A stretch of 64,000 bases of DNA from Enterobacteriaceae bacterium RIT691 (lineage in GTDB: Bacteria > Pseudomonadota > Gammaproteobacteria > Enterobacterales > Enterobacteriaceae): the NCBI GenBank assembly GCA_009668205.1, contig WJYM01000006.1, forward strand, positions 62,001-126,000, read 5' to 3'. Shown here in pieces: positions 27,387 to 35,188 of this stretch (positions are counted from its first letter, which is position 1; every line of letters starts with the position of its first letter). A model generated the notes under the pieces. That model saw only the letters and a program-made list of their open reading frames with translations. It was not told where the DNA came from and ran no database searches. Made by a program: the position numbers and the translations under genes.

Positions 27387-27620
27387 ATGTCACATCTGGA
27401 AGAGGTTAGCGCGCAGGTAGATGCCGCCATTGAGGCAGGGGTTATCACCGGGATGAATGAACTGTTGGTCATACTGAGTGATGATGCCGCGTTAAGCCGT
27501 GAAGAGCGCTTCGAGCAACAGCAGCGTCTGCGTACGGCCATTTCACATCATGGACGTCATCACCGGGAAGAGCAGGAGGCTCGCCACGAGCAGCTTACCC
27601 AAGGCGGCACGATCCTCTGA
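27387..27620 (+). CDS. ydcY: YdcY family small protein
   Basis: A 77-residue soluble protein of unknown function (DUF2526 type), the same length as E. coli YdcY. The conserved start MSHLEEV and end RHEQLTQGGTIL are recognisable. It is highly charged and helical, with a His/Arg-rich stretch HHGRHHREEQEAR. The start has GAGGAG upstream. In K-12 it lies next to ortT; here about 9 kb of extra DNA separates them. Confidence 0.9.
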   Translation: MSHLEEVSAQVDAAIEAGVITGMNELLVILSDDAALSREERFEQQQRLRTAISHHGRHHREEQEARHEQLTQGGTIL

Positions 27621-27693
27621 GCGGTGAAGGCAATTCAGAAAAGACTGAAAAATCCGACCCCAGCCATAACAAGCACTTAATGATCATCACTGA

Positions 27694-27730
27694 CCCTGTA
27701 ATGCCCGTAGCATTGCAGGGTTTTTGTTTT
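27694..27730 (+). terminator. Terminator after ydcY
   Basis: CCCTGTAATGC (27694-27704) pairs with GCATTGCAGGG (27710-27720), eleven pairs with one G-U around CCGTA, then TTTTTGTTTT. Confidence 0.9.
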
Positions 27731-27740
27731 GGAGTGGGCT

Positions 27741-27899
27741 ATGTGGATTTTGGTTGTCATGCTATTGCTGTCGGGACTGGCAATACAGTATCAGTTCAAT
27801 ATTAAAGATAAGGAACTGGTGAAGCTTTATAAGACAAAACTTGATGAGGCCAACCAGCAGCTTGAGAGCCTGAAACATCAGGGTGTGCAGGATAAATAA
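27741..27899 (+). CDS. Small single-helix membrane protein
   Basis: A 52-residue frame with GGAG seven bases before ATG 27741. The N-terminus MWILVVMLLLSGLAIQYQF is one membrane helix. A charged coiled-coil-like tail follows (KDKELVKLYKTKLDEANQQL). Codon use looks normal and the layout is typical of small inner-membrane proteins. It lies directly after the ydcY terminator, so it needs its own promoter or read-through. I do not recognise it by name. Confidence 0.55.
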   Translation: MWILVVMLLLSGLAIQYQFNIKDKELVKLYKTKLDEANQQLESLKHQGVQDK

Positions 27900-27949
27900 T
27901 CCTGTGCCGGGGATGTCTGCGTCAGCGCACCATCCCCGACGTCAACGAA

Positions 27950-28399
27950 TTAAAACTGGCGCCTTGCGACTAACCAGGCGCCAATCACCAGCATAATCGC
28001 CCCGCCAATCGGCCCGACCAACGCCCGCCAGGGAACGCCCTGATGACGAACGATATCCATCGCCAGTCCACCAATTAACTGACTCGCCACCAGCACCGCA
28101 ATGGTGGTCGCCGCCCCGACGTACTGATAGCCGCTGATGCTGGCAAACACAAAGAACGATCCCAATAACCCAGGGATTAACGTCCACCATTTGATGTTCG
28201 CTGCCAGTTCCTGGAAACCACTCAGCCCGTGCTTGATAAGCAAAACTGAAACGAACAGCACAATCCCCACCAGGGAATTGAGCAGCATCGCGATAAGGAT
28301 CGTGGAGGCTGACTGGGTAATACGAACCATCAGCGTGTTTTGCACCACCAGACCAATTCCGGCAGCCACCAGAAAGGTGAGGGTCAGCGACTGATTCAT
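27950..28399 (-). CDS. ydcZ: DMT-family inner-membrane protein YdcZ
   Basis: Inner-membrane protein of 149 residues with five predicted helices, DUF606/DMT type. The motifs NTLMVRITQSAST, WTLIPGLLGSFFVFASISGYQ and GAATTIAVLVASQLIGG match E. coli YdcZ. It overlaps the mnaT stop by four bases, and the same gene pair is found in K-12. Transport substrate unknown. Confidence 0.9.
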   Translation of the reverse strand: MNQSLTLTFLVAAGIGLVVQNTLMVRITQSASTILIAMLLNSLVGIVLFVSVLLIKHGLSGFQELAANIKWWTLIPGLLGSFFVFASISGYQYVGAATTIAVLVASQLIGGLAMDIVRHQGVPWRALVGPIGGAIMLVIGAWLVARRQF

Positions 28400-28917
28400 G
28401 GGCGACTGTCCGGCTCCTGACGCTGGTCAAGCTGCAGCTGCATAAACGTCAGGTCGAGCCAGCGACCAAATTTAGTGCCCACCTGCGGCATCTGAGCGGT
28501 GGTCACAAAGCCCAGGCTTTCGTGCAATTTCAGCGATGCAGCGTTCTGTGACTCAATACCCGCGACCATCACATGTTTTCCACAGTTTTTCGCCTCGATA
28601 ATCAGTGCGGTCAGCAGCGCCCGCCCCAGACCTTTGCCCTGATGCTGCGGGTGAACATACACCGAATGCTCAACGGTATGGCGGAAGCCGTCGAAAGCAC
28701 GCCAGTCGCCAAAAGAGGCGTAGCCGGTCAGGGTGCCCTGGTCCTCACTCACCAGCACCGGGTAACCGGCAAACTGGCGGGCCTCATACCAGGCAATGCG
28801 GTTATCGGTATCAACGGTTTGATCGTTCCAGATGGCCGCGGTATGCAGCACGGCGTGATTGTAGATCTCCGCGATAGCCGCGCAGTCCTCTTTACTGGCG
28901 AAACGAATAGTGGTCAT
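28396..28917 (-). CDS. mnaT: L-amino acid N-acyltransferase MnaT
   Basis: GNAT acetyltransferase, 173 residues. In E. coli MnaT (YncA) acetylates methionine analogues such as methionine sulfone and sulfoximine, and related amino acids. The acetyl-CoA motif is VHPQHQGKGLGRALLTALI, and HTVEHSVYV and ASLKLHESLGFV are typical of this subfamily. ATG 28917 gives MTTIRFASKEDC, matching the conserved core; some relatives are longer at the N-terminus. It is divergent from an XRE-cupin gene, whose product may regulate it. Confidence 0.9.
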   Translation of the reverse strand: MTTIRFASKEDCAAIAEIYNHAVLHTAAIWNDQTVDTDNRIAWYEARQFAGYPVLVSEDQGTLTGYASFGDWRAFDGFRHTVEHSVYVHPQHQGKGLGRALLTALIIEAKNCGKHVMVAGIESQNAASLKLHESLGFVTTAQMPQVGTKFGRWLDLTFMQLQLDQRQEPDSRP

Positions 28918-28937
28918 GATGCACCCTGTGTTTGTTT

Positions 28938-28967
28938 ACTATAGTGATACAATATAGATACTATAGT
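28938..28967. promoter_or_regulatory. Twin palindromic operator in the mnaT / XRE-cupin gap
   Basis: The palindrome ACTATAGT occurs at 28938-28945 and again at 28960-28967, 22 bases start to start, or about two helical turns. It overlaps the only AT-rich promoter-like stretch in the 84-base divergent gap. A site for the adjacent XRE-cupin regulator is likely. Confidence 0.6.
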
Positions 28968-29001
28968 TTTATATCCCTCGCCACGACTTTATGGAATCCT
29001 G

Positions 29002-29577
29002 ATGAATACAGCGGAAGAGACACTGAACCAGCGCATCAGCGCGCGCATTCGCATTGAACGTGAATCCAGAGGCTGGTCGCTGAGTGAACTCGCCGAACGG
29101 GCGGGCGTGTCCCGGGCCATGATCCACAAGATCGAAAAAGGGGACAGCAGCCCGACGGCGACCCTGCTGGGGCGCTTGTCCGGCGCATTTTCTATCAGTA
29201 TGTCCACGCTTATCGCCCGCGCGGAAATGCAGGATGGCAAATTACTGCGTTTTGCCGATCAGCCCGTCTGGCACGATCCGCAAAGCCACTATCTGCGGCG
29301 CCATGTTTCTCCGCGCAGTGACCTTCCTATTGACCTGGTACAGGTCGAGTTGCCCCCCGGCAGCGACATTCCGATGCCGGCGTCCTCTTATGTGCTTGCC
29401 CGTCAGCTCATCTGGTTGCAGCAGGGGGAACTGGTGTTTGTCGAGGGAGATACCCGCCACGAAATGCAGCCGGGCGACTGTCTGGAGCTTGGCCCGCCTA
29501 ACGACTGTCGTTTTGTGAATCAGACGACGGAACCCTGTGTATATCTGATCGTCCGTCTTAACGCTGTCGGCTCTTAA
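29002..29577 (+). CDS. XRE-family transcriptional regulator with cupin domain
   Basis: A 191-residue regulator with an N-terminal Xre helix-turn-helix (about 11-66, RGWSLSELAERAGVSRAMIHKIEKG) and a C-terminal cupin (about 110-185, QLIWLQQGELVFVEGDTRH). The cupin probably senses a small ligand. It is divergent from mnaT-ydcZ, and the intervening operator-like repeat suggests control of both. E. coli SutR has the same architecture but differs in sequence. The curA start is 65 bases downstream on the same strand. Confidence 0.85.
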   Translation: MNTAEETLNQRISARIRIERESRGWSLSELAERAGVSRAMIHKIEKGDSSPTATLLGRLSGAFSISMSTLIARAEMQDGKLLRFADQPVWHDPQSHYLRRHVSPRSDLPIDLVQVELPPGSDIPMPASSYVLARQLIWLQQGELVFVEGDTRHEMQPGDCLELGPPNDCRFVNQTTEPCVYLIVRLNAVGS

Positions 29578-29642
29578 TGCTAATGCAGGAAGAGGGGGAA
29601 GCGACTAGTCTCAGGATAAACCTGGCAACCAAGGAGCACATC

Positions 29643-30680
29643 ATGAGTCAATCTGAATTACGCCACCGCCGTTGGGTGTTGGCTTCGCGTCCGCACGGCG
29701 AGCCTGTTAAGGACAATTTCCGTCTGGAAGAGAGTGAACTTCCGCAACCCGGGGCCGGGCAAATCCTGCTGCGCACGGTCTATCTTTCGCTGGATCCTTA
29801 TATGCGTGGCCGGATGAGCGATGCGCCGTCGTATTCACCGCCGGTGGAGATTGGGGCCGTCATGGTTGGCGGTACCGTCAGCCGCGTGGTGCAGTCAAAT
29901 CATCCTGACTTCACACCCGGCGAGTGGGTGTTGGGCTACGACGGCTGGCAAAACTATGCCCTTTCTGACGGTTCTGGTTTGGTGAAATTAGGCGATAACC
30001 CGCAGCATCCTTCCTGGGCGCTGGGGATTTTGGGGATGCCGGGCTTTACCGCCTATATGGGGCTGCTGGATATCGGCCAGCCAAAAGCCGGAGAAACGCT
30101 GGTGGTGGCGGCTGCCACCGGGCCAGTCGGGGCCACCGTCGGGCAAATTGGCCGGATCAAAGGTTGTCGGGTGATTGGCATTGCTGGCGGCAGTGAAAAA
30201 TGCCGCTACGCCGTTGAGACGCTGGGTTTTGATGCCTGTCTCGATCATTATGCTGACGATTTCGCCCGGCAGCTCGCGCAAGCCTGCCCACAGGGAATAG
30301 ACGTGTACTATGAAAACGTCGGTGGCAAAGTGTTTGATGCCGTCCTGCCGTTGTTAAACACCTCGGCACGCGTGCCGGTTTGCGGGCTGGTGAGCGGGTA
30401 CAGTGCGACGGAACTGCCTGCCGGACCGGATCGTTTGCCTTTACTGATGGGCACTCTGCTGAAAAAACGCATTCGGATGCAGGGGTTTATTATCGGCCAG
30501 GATTATGGTCACCGGATCGGGGAGTTTCAGCAGGCGATGAGTCAGTGGATCAGTGAAGGAACCATTAAGTATCGCGAACATATGACGGAAGGTCTGGAGC
30601 AGGCGCCTGAGGCTTTCTTTGGTCTGCTGAAAGGCAAAAATTTCGGTAAAGTCGTGATCCGCGTTAGCCCGGAGGAATAA
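29643..30680 (+). CDS. curA: NADPH-dependent curcumin/alkenal reductase CurA
   Basis: Medium-chain reductase without zinc, 345 residues as in E. coli CurA (YncB). It reduces double bonds of curcumin and related alkenals or alkenones with NADPH. The nucleotide site is AAATGPVGATVGQIGRIKGC (about 155-174), and the family segment LDPYMRGRMSDAPSYSPPV is intact. ATG 29643 after AAGGAG is chosen over the in-frame upstream start at 29577, which would abut the regulator stop. Confidence 0.92.
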   Translation: MSQSELRHRRWVLASRPHGEPVKDNFRLEESELPQPGAGQILLRTVYLSLDPYMRGRMSDAPSYSPPVEIGAVMVGGTVSRVVQSNHPDFTPGEWVLGYDGWQNYALSDGSGLVKLGDNPQHPSWALGILGMPGFTAYMGLLDIGQPKAGETLVVAAATGPVGATVGQIGRIKGCRVIGIAGGSEKCRYAVETLGFDACLDHYADDFARQLAQACPQGIDVYYENVGGKVFDAVLPLLNTSARVPVCGLVSGYSATELPAGPDRLPLLMGTLLKKRIRMQGFIIGQDYGHRIGEFQQAMSQWISEGTIKYREHMTEGLEQAPEAFFGLLKGKNFGKVVIRVSPEE

Positions 30681-30682
30681 AA

Positions 30683-30716
30683 AAAGGTTGCGGCGCGTCC
30701 CGGCGTCGCAACTTTT
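30683..30716 (+). terminator. Terminator after curA
   Basis: A stem built on GTTGCG (30687-30692) and CGCAAC (30707-30712), extended by A-T pairs to TTTT at 30716, begins just after the curA stop. The T-run is short. Confidence 0.6.
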
Positions 30717-30933
30717 CGTGCAAATTTTCCATTAGCGTCTTTAATTAGTTATGCAACAGGTAATTTGTATGATTTGTACGGCCGAATTGACAACCTAATA
30801 ATGAATATTGCTAGCTGATTGTTCCATGTTATTTCCAACACCACACGTGATACAGGATATATCCTGCGATCGCGCAGAGTTGTTTGCTCTCAGGCCGTCA
30901 CGAGAACAATGGATATGGATACAGGAAATAAAC

Positions 30934-31593
30934 ATGCTTGATTTAGAAAAAGCACAGCGAATGAGCCTCACGACGCAGGTCGAAATGAATTTAAAAAGCG
31001 CCCTGATTATCGGTGCACTGAAACCCGGCGCTCGCCTGGTGACCCGCGATCTTGCGGAACAATTGGGCACCAGCATTACGCCGGTACGCGAGGCCTTGCT
31101 GCGGCTGGTTTCCGCAGGAGCGCTACATGCCACGCCTGCGCAGGCTTTTCTGGTGCCAGAGGTCTCTCTGCAACGCTATAACGAGATTAACCAGATCCGC
31201 AAAGAGCTGGAAGGGATGGCGACGGCAGCGGCGGCAGCGTTGATGACCGAGGAGAAGCTCAACGATCTCCGCCACTACGTTGATGCGTTTCATGAGGCCA
31301 AAATGCAGGGGGATATGGAGCAGGCGCTACAGGCTAACTGCCGTTTTCGCTTCCGCTTGTATGACTACGCAGAGATGCCCACGCTGGTGGCACTTATCGA
31401 ACAATTATGGATCCGTATCGGCCCTTGTTTTAATTATCTGCATCCGCTTTCTTGTGAAGTCTTCAGGCGGCAACGTTATTACGTTGAACTTCTCCACGCG
31501 TTAGAAAAAAACGATGAAGCGGAAAGTCGCGCGGAAATATGTCGGGAGATCGATCATGGCACGGCGATATTGCAGCGCCAGTATATTAATTAA
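30934..31593 (+). CDS. mcbR: GntR-family regulator McbR
   Basis: FadR-type GntR regulator, 219 residues (E. coli McbR/YncC 221). A winged helix (about 15-75, with LAEQLGTSITPVREALLRLVS) precedes an all-helical FCD effector domain. In E. coli McbR represses the periplasmic mucoidy protein gene ybiM (mcbA) and affects biofilm formation. ATG 30934 after AGGAAA is preferred; the frame extends upstream to 30808 without family-like sequence. The 217-base gap before it holds its promoter. Confidence 0.88.
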   Translation: MLDLEKAQRMSLTTQVEMNLKSALIIGALKPGARLVTRDLAEQLGTSITPVREALLRLVSAGALHATPAQAFLVPEVSLQRYNEINQIRKELEGMATAAAAALMTEEKLNDLRHYVDAFHEAKMQGDMEQALQANCRFRFRLYDYAEMPTLVALIEQLWIRIGPCFNYLHPLSCEVFRRQRYYVELLHALEKNDEAESRAEICREIDHGTAILQRQYIN

Positions 31594-31644
31594 TTCCGGT
31601 GATGAATAAAAATAAGCGCGCCAGAGTTAAGGCGCGCTTAACTT

Positions 31645-33759
31645 TTATTGGAATTGATAGCGCAATGATAAACCTACGCCGTAATTTCGGCCGGGTGCGG
31701 GCTCGTAATAACGGCCGTTAGACTCGTTGACAATCACTGACCCGACATATTCCCGGTCAAACAGGTTATCCACCCGCCCGAAAACGTCCATCTGCCAGCG
31801 CTCGCCCAACGCCAGTTTATAGCCCGAATTCAGACCGACGACGGTCCACGAAGGGGCTTTGGCCGTGTTCTCATCGTTGGCCATGATGTCGCTCATATAG
31901 CGAATATCCGTGCCCGCATACCAGCCGAATTCCGGTTCGTACCCGAAAGAGGCGTAGCCCATATTTCTCGCGATGCCGGGAATGCGGTTCCCGTTACAGC
32001 TGGCATCATCGCAAACATTGCTGCGATATGTGGCATCCAGCCACGTCCAGGCCGCCTTCAGCTTCCAGTTCTCACCAAACTGCTGGTCGAGGGACAGTTC
32101 CGCACCCTGGCGGCGGGTTTTTCCGGCGTTCTTGTAGCTGGTGCGCCCGCCGCTGCTGCTGTCCACCACAATTTCGTTGTCCGTGTCGGTCTGGAACAGA
32201 GCGGCGGTGAGCAACCCATTGCCTATGCGCGTTTTACTGCCCATTTCCACCGTTTCGTTGGTCGAAGGTTGTAGACCGAAGTTCAGGCCGCTCTGATTAT
32301 CCGGGCGATAAGAGAGCTCGTTAATGGTGGGCGTTTCGAACCCCCGGCCTGCGGAGACATACAGATTCCAGGCCTCCGTCAGCGCATATTTCAATGATCC
32401 TGCAGGCAGCCATTTATGATAGCTGGCATCGCCGCTGTCATCGCCGTTGCCCTTTGTGACGTAGAAATCATTGGAGTCAAACCACACGGAGCTGTAGCGA
32501 ACGCCCGCATCCAGCGTCAGTTTCTCAGTGAGCTGCCACTGGGTTTGCAGATACGGATCCACATTCCACATCAGATTACGTTCGTCACGACGCAGTGCCC
32601 CCTGTTGCCCGTACTCCGGCACGCCATTGTCCAGCACAAAGTTTTGGTAACCCTGACGCTTTTCACTCATGTTTTCGTAATCGAGGCCGGTGGTGATGGT
32701 GACCGGCACCAGCAGCTCGCCGCGGTGCGTCCAGCGGGTATCAATTCCCTGATAGTGCCTGTCGAGGTCAATTACGCCGCCGGAGTGAGCAGGATTCAGC
32801 TGGGGTCCCATGGGAATGGATTGATACTGCGTGGTCTGGCGCTCTCCGGCGTACATCATCACGCTGAGATCGTCGTTGGCACTCAGCTGGCGTTCATAGT
32901 GCAGGCCTGCCTGAGTCTGTTTGAGATCTTTACGCGTATTGTACTGATCGCCACGGGGTGACTGCTGCGGATTGTCCCGCCACTCGCTATAGCTTAACCC
33001 GCCAGGGTCGTTTGCTTTGATATCCACGCTATTCAACAACAGCGTGACTTTACTGACGTCGTTAATCCGCACCCCCAGCTTTGCGTTGGCCAGATTCTTG
33101 CGTGCACCACTGTGATCCCGATACCCGTGTGTGTCAAAACGGGTGGTGGAGACGGTGTAGTCAACATCGCCCGCCTGAGTGCCATCACCCACCGCGCCCG
33201 TTGCTTTCAGGCCATAGCGCCAGGTGCCATAGCTGCCGTAATAGCTGCTGGCTTCGAGGGTCGGCGGTTGCTGTCCGGTCTGGGTGCTGACGTTAATGAC
33301 TCCACCGGAAGAGTTACCGTACAGCGCCGAAAAGGGGCCGCGCAGCACTTCAACGCTGTCGATGCTGCTGATATCGATGTTCGAGGTTTGCCCTTGGCCG
33401 TCGGGCATGGTCGCCGGGACCCCATCGACGTACAGGCGGATCCCACGAACGCCAAACGTGGAGCGTGAACCAAACCCGCGTACCGACAGCTGTAAATCCT
33501 GAGCATAGTTCTGCCGGTTCTGGATTTGCAGCCCGGGGACGGCTCCCAGTGATTCCGAAAGATTAATACGTGGCGTGGCATGGCGCATGTCGTCACCGTC
33601 AACGACGCTAACGGCGGCAGGGGTATCCAGCTCGGAGACTGTTTGCGGCGTGGCGGATACCACCATCGTTTGTTCGTCAGCCGCCAGGGCATCAGCCAGC
33701 GGAAGAAGAGGGAACAGCAGTGCCGGAAGCGCAGCCTTGCGGACGTTAAGGATAATCAT
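31645..33759 (-). CDS. pqqU: TonB-dependent outer-membrane receptor PqqU (YncD)
   Basis: TonB-dependent receptor, 704 residues (E. coli YncD 700). YncD is now known as PqqU, which imports pyrroloquinoline quinone. There is a Sec signal (about 1-27), a TonB box region after it (DEQTMVVSATP), a plug domain (TPAAVSVVDGDDM to GGVINVSTQTG) and a 22-strand barrel ending in Phe preceded by Arg-Tyr-Gln. ATG 33759 gives the family N-terminus; the open frame up to 33843 adds residues unlike a signal peptide. It is divergent from yncE with Fur-box-like sequence between. Confidence 0.92.
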   Translation of the reverse strand: MIILNVRKAALPALLFPLLPLADALAADEQTMVVSATPQTVSELDTPAAVSVVDGDDMRHATPRINLSESLGAVPGLQIQNRQNYAQDLQLSVRGFGSRSTFGVRGIRLYVDGVPATMPDGQGQTSNIDISSIDSVEVLRGPFSALYGNSSGGVINVSTQTGQQPPTLEASSYYGSYGTWRYGLKATGAVGDGTQAGDVDYTVSTTRFDTHGYRDHSGARKNLANAKLGVRINDVSKVTLLLNSVDIKANDPGGLSYSEWRDNPQQSPRGDQYNTRKDLKQTQAGLHYERQLSANDDLSVMMYAGERQTTQYQSIPMGPQLNPAHSGGVIDLDRHYQGIDTRWTHRGELLVPVTITTGLDYENMSEKRQGYQNFVLDNGVPEYGQQGALRRDERNLMWNVDPYLQTQWQLTEKLTLDAGVRYSSVWFDSNDFYVTKGNGDDSGDASYHKWLPAGSLKYALTEAWNLYVSAGRGFETPTINELSYRPDNQSGLNFGLQPSTNETVEMGSKTRIGNGLLTAALFQTDTDNEIVVDSSSGGRTSYKNAGKTRRQGAELSLDQQFGENWKLKAAWTWLDATYRSNVCDDASCNGNRIPGIARNMGYASFGYEPEFGWYAGTDIRYMSDIMANDENTAKAPSWTVVGLNSGYKLALGERWQMDVFGRVDNLFDREYVGSVIVNESNGRYYEPAPGRNYGVGLSLRYQFQ

Positions 33760-33921
33760 GCAGCTCTCATGGTTGCGAAATAAAAGGAAACAACGGGCAA
33801 TAGGATAATTCGAATGTAAATGATTTGAAAAACTTAACGGCACATTACGTTAAATAATGGCACAACAGCGCCCCCTTATCTGACAGGTCGACGTAATTTC
33901 GCTCCACATTGATGTTATTAA

Positions 33922-33936
33922 TGATTACTATTCGCA
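33922..33936. promoter_or_regulatory. Candidate Fur box between pqqU and yncE
   Basis: TGATTACTATTCGCA matches 10 of 14 defined positions of the Fur 7-1-7 pattern. It lies in the divergent gap upstream of yncE, a gene known to be iron-regulated in E. coli. A moderate match only. Confidence 0.4.
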
Positions 33937-34015
33937 TCAACAAACGCAGCGCAATGACGCTGCGAGCAGGAAGCATGTCGGGCAGTACAATTTTTGTTTA
34001 TCTAAGGGAGTCGTC

Positions 34016-35077
34016 ATGTCTTTACGTCACTTATCCATGCCGCGTTTTCGTCGTTCTCTGCTGCTATCTTCGTTACTGCTTGCCGGTACCTTCAGCGCCC
34101 ATGCGGCCGATGAGATGCTGCGCAAAGCGGTGGGCAAAGGCGCATATGAAATGGCCATCAGCCAGCAGGAAAATGCGCTGTGGGTGGCAACGTCACAGAG
34201 CCGTATGACCGACAAGGGCGGCGTGGTTTATCGTCTGGATCCGCAGACGCTGGACATCACGCAAACCATTCACAGTGACCTGAAGCCGTTCGGCGCAACG
34301 CTGAATGCACAGACGCAGACCCTGTGGTTTGGTAACACGACGAATGGCATGATCACGGCAGTGGATGCGAAAACGGGAGAGGTGAAAGGGCGCGTATTGC
34401 TCGAACCGCGTAAACGCAGTGAAACCGTCAAACCCTTGCAGCCGCGTGAACTGGCCGTTGATGAGAAAACCAATGCTGTCTACGTCACCGGTGTAGGGCA
34501 GGAGAGCGTGGTGTGGGTCGTTGATGGTGCAACGCTGGCGCTGAAAACCACCATCAGCGGCACGGGCAATCGCAGTACGGCGCTGGCGCTGGACAGTGAC
34601 GCACAGCGTCTTTACACCGTAAGCGCGGACGGTGAACTGGTCACAATCGATACCGCAAAAAACACGGTGCTTACCCGCCAGAAATTGGTGGATGACGGTA
34701 AAGAGCATGCGTTTTTGAATATCGCGCTGGATAAAGCCACGCACCGTGCGTACATCACCGATTTCAAACAGCCTGAAGTCCTGGTGGCAGACTACCGCGA
34801 AGGGAAAGTCGTGGGGAAAATCGCTGCGCCGGAAGGGCTGGCTATCCTCTTTAACCCGACGCGCAGTGAAGTTTACGTCACCCACCGCATGGCGGGAAAA
34901 GTCAGCGTTATCGACGCCAAGACCAATAAAGTGGTGAAAACGTTGGATACTCCGCCGCGTCCGAACAGCCTGGCGCTGTCTGCTGATGGCAAGGTGTTGT
35001 ACGTCAGCGTGAAGCAGGAATCAACCCGCGAAAAAGAAGCGATGCAGCCTGATGAGGTGATTCGTATCGCGTTGTAA
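34016..35077 (+). CDS. yncE: Periplasmic beta-propeller protein YncE
   Basis: Secreted seven-bladed beta-propeller, 353 residues as in E. coli. The signal peptide is about 1-30 (ending SAHAADEML). YVTN-type repeats follow (for example RELAVDEKTNAVYVTGVGQ and PRPNSLALSADGKVLYVSVK). E. coli YncE is repressed by Fur and binds DNA in vitro; its physiological role is unsettled. Head-to-head with pqqU, suggesting linked roles in the envelope. Confidence 0.92.
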   Translation: MSLRHLSMPRFRRSLLLSSLLLAGTFSAHAADEMLRKAVGKGAYEMAISQQENALWVATSQSRMTDKGGVVYRLDPQTLDITQTIHSDLKPFGATLNAQTQTLWFGNTTNGMITAVDAKTGEVKGRVLLEPRKRSETVKPLQPRELAVDEKTNAVYVTGVGQESVVWVVDGATLALKTTISGTGNRSTALALDSDAQRLYTVSADGELVTIDTAKNTVLTRQKLVDDGKEHAFLNIALDKATHRAYITDFKQPEVLVADYREGKVVGKIAAPEGLAILFNPTRSEVYVTHRMAGKVSVIDAKTNKVVKTLDTPPRPNSLALSADGKVLYVSVKQESTREKEAMQPDEVIRIAL

Positions 35078-35085
35078 TGGCGGAT

Positions 35086-35115
35086 AAAAAAGCCGCTCGG
35101 GTGAGCGGCTTTTTG
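35086..35115 (+). terminator. Terminator after yncE
   Basis: AGCCGCTC (35091-35098) pairs with GAGCGGCT (35103-35110) around GGGT, flanked by an A-run and T-run. Confidence 0.9.
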
Positions 35116-35117
35116 TT

Positions 35118-35186
35118 GTCAGGTGGCGCTTCGCTTACCTGACCTACGGTTATTTGTAGGCCCGCGCAAACGCAGTGCCGCCGGGC
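35118..35186. repeat. REP-type repeat pair (BIME) between yncE and ansP
   Basis: GTCAGGTGGCGCTTCGCTTA-type and GTAGGCCCG...CCGGGC-type stems in opposite orientation, the typical layout of enterobacterial repetitive extragenic palindromes. It lies between the 3' ends of convergent genes, as usual, and may protect or end transcripts. Confidence 0.75.
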
Positions 35187-35188
35187 AA

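Noticed and set aside
27158..27409. 83-codon frame between srfA and ydcY
   Set aside because: It crosses two strong hairpins and a terminator and overlaps the ydcY start; its composition is not protein-like.
31645..33843. Longer pqqU start
   Set aside because: The upstream 28 residues do not form a signal peptide, whereas the sequence from 33759 does.
35118..35186. CRISPR-like repeats
   Set aside because: The repeats are inverted REP elements without spacers; no CRISPR array or cas gene is present anywhere in the window.
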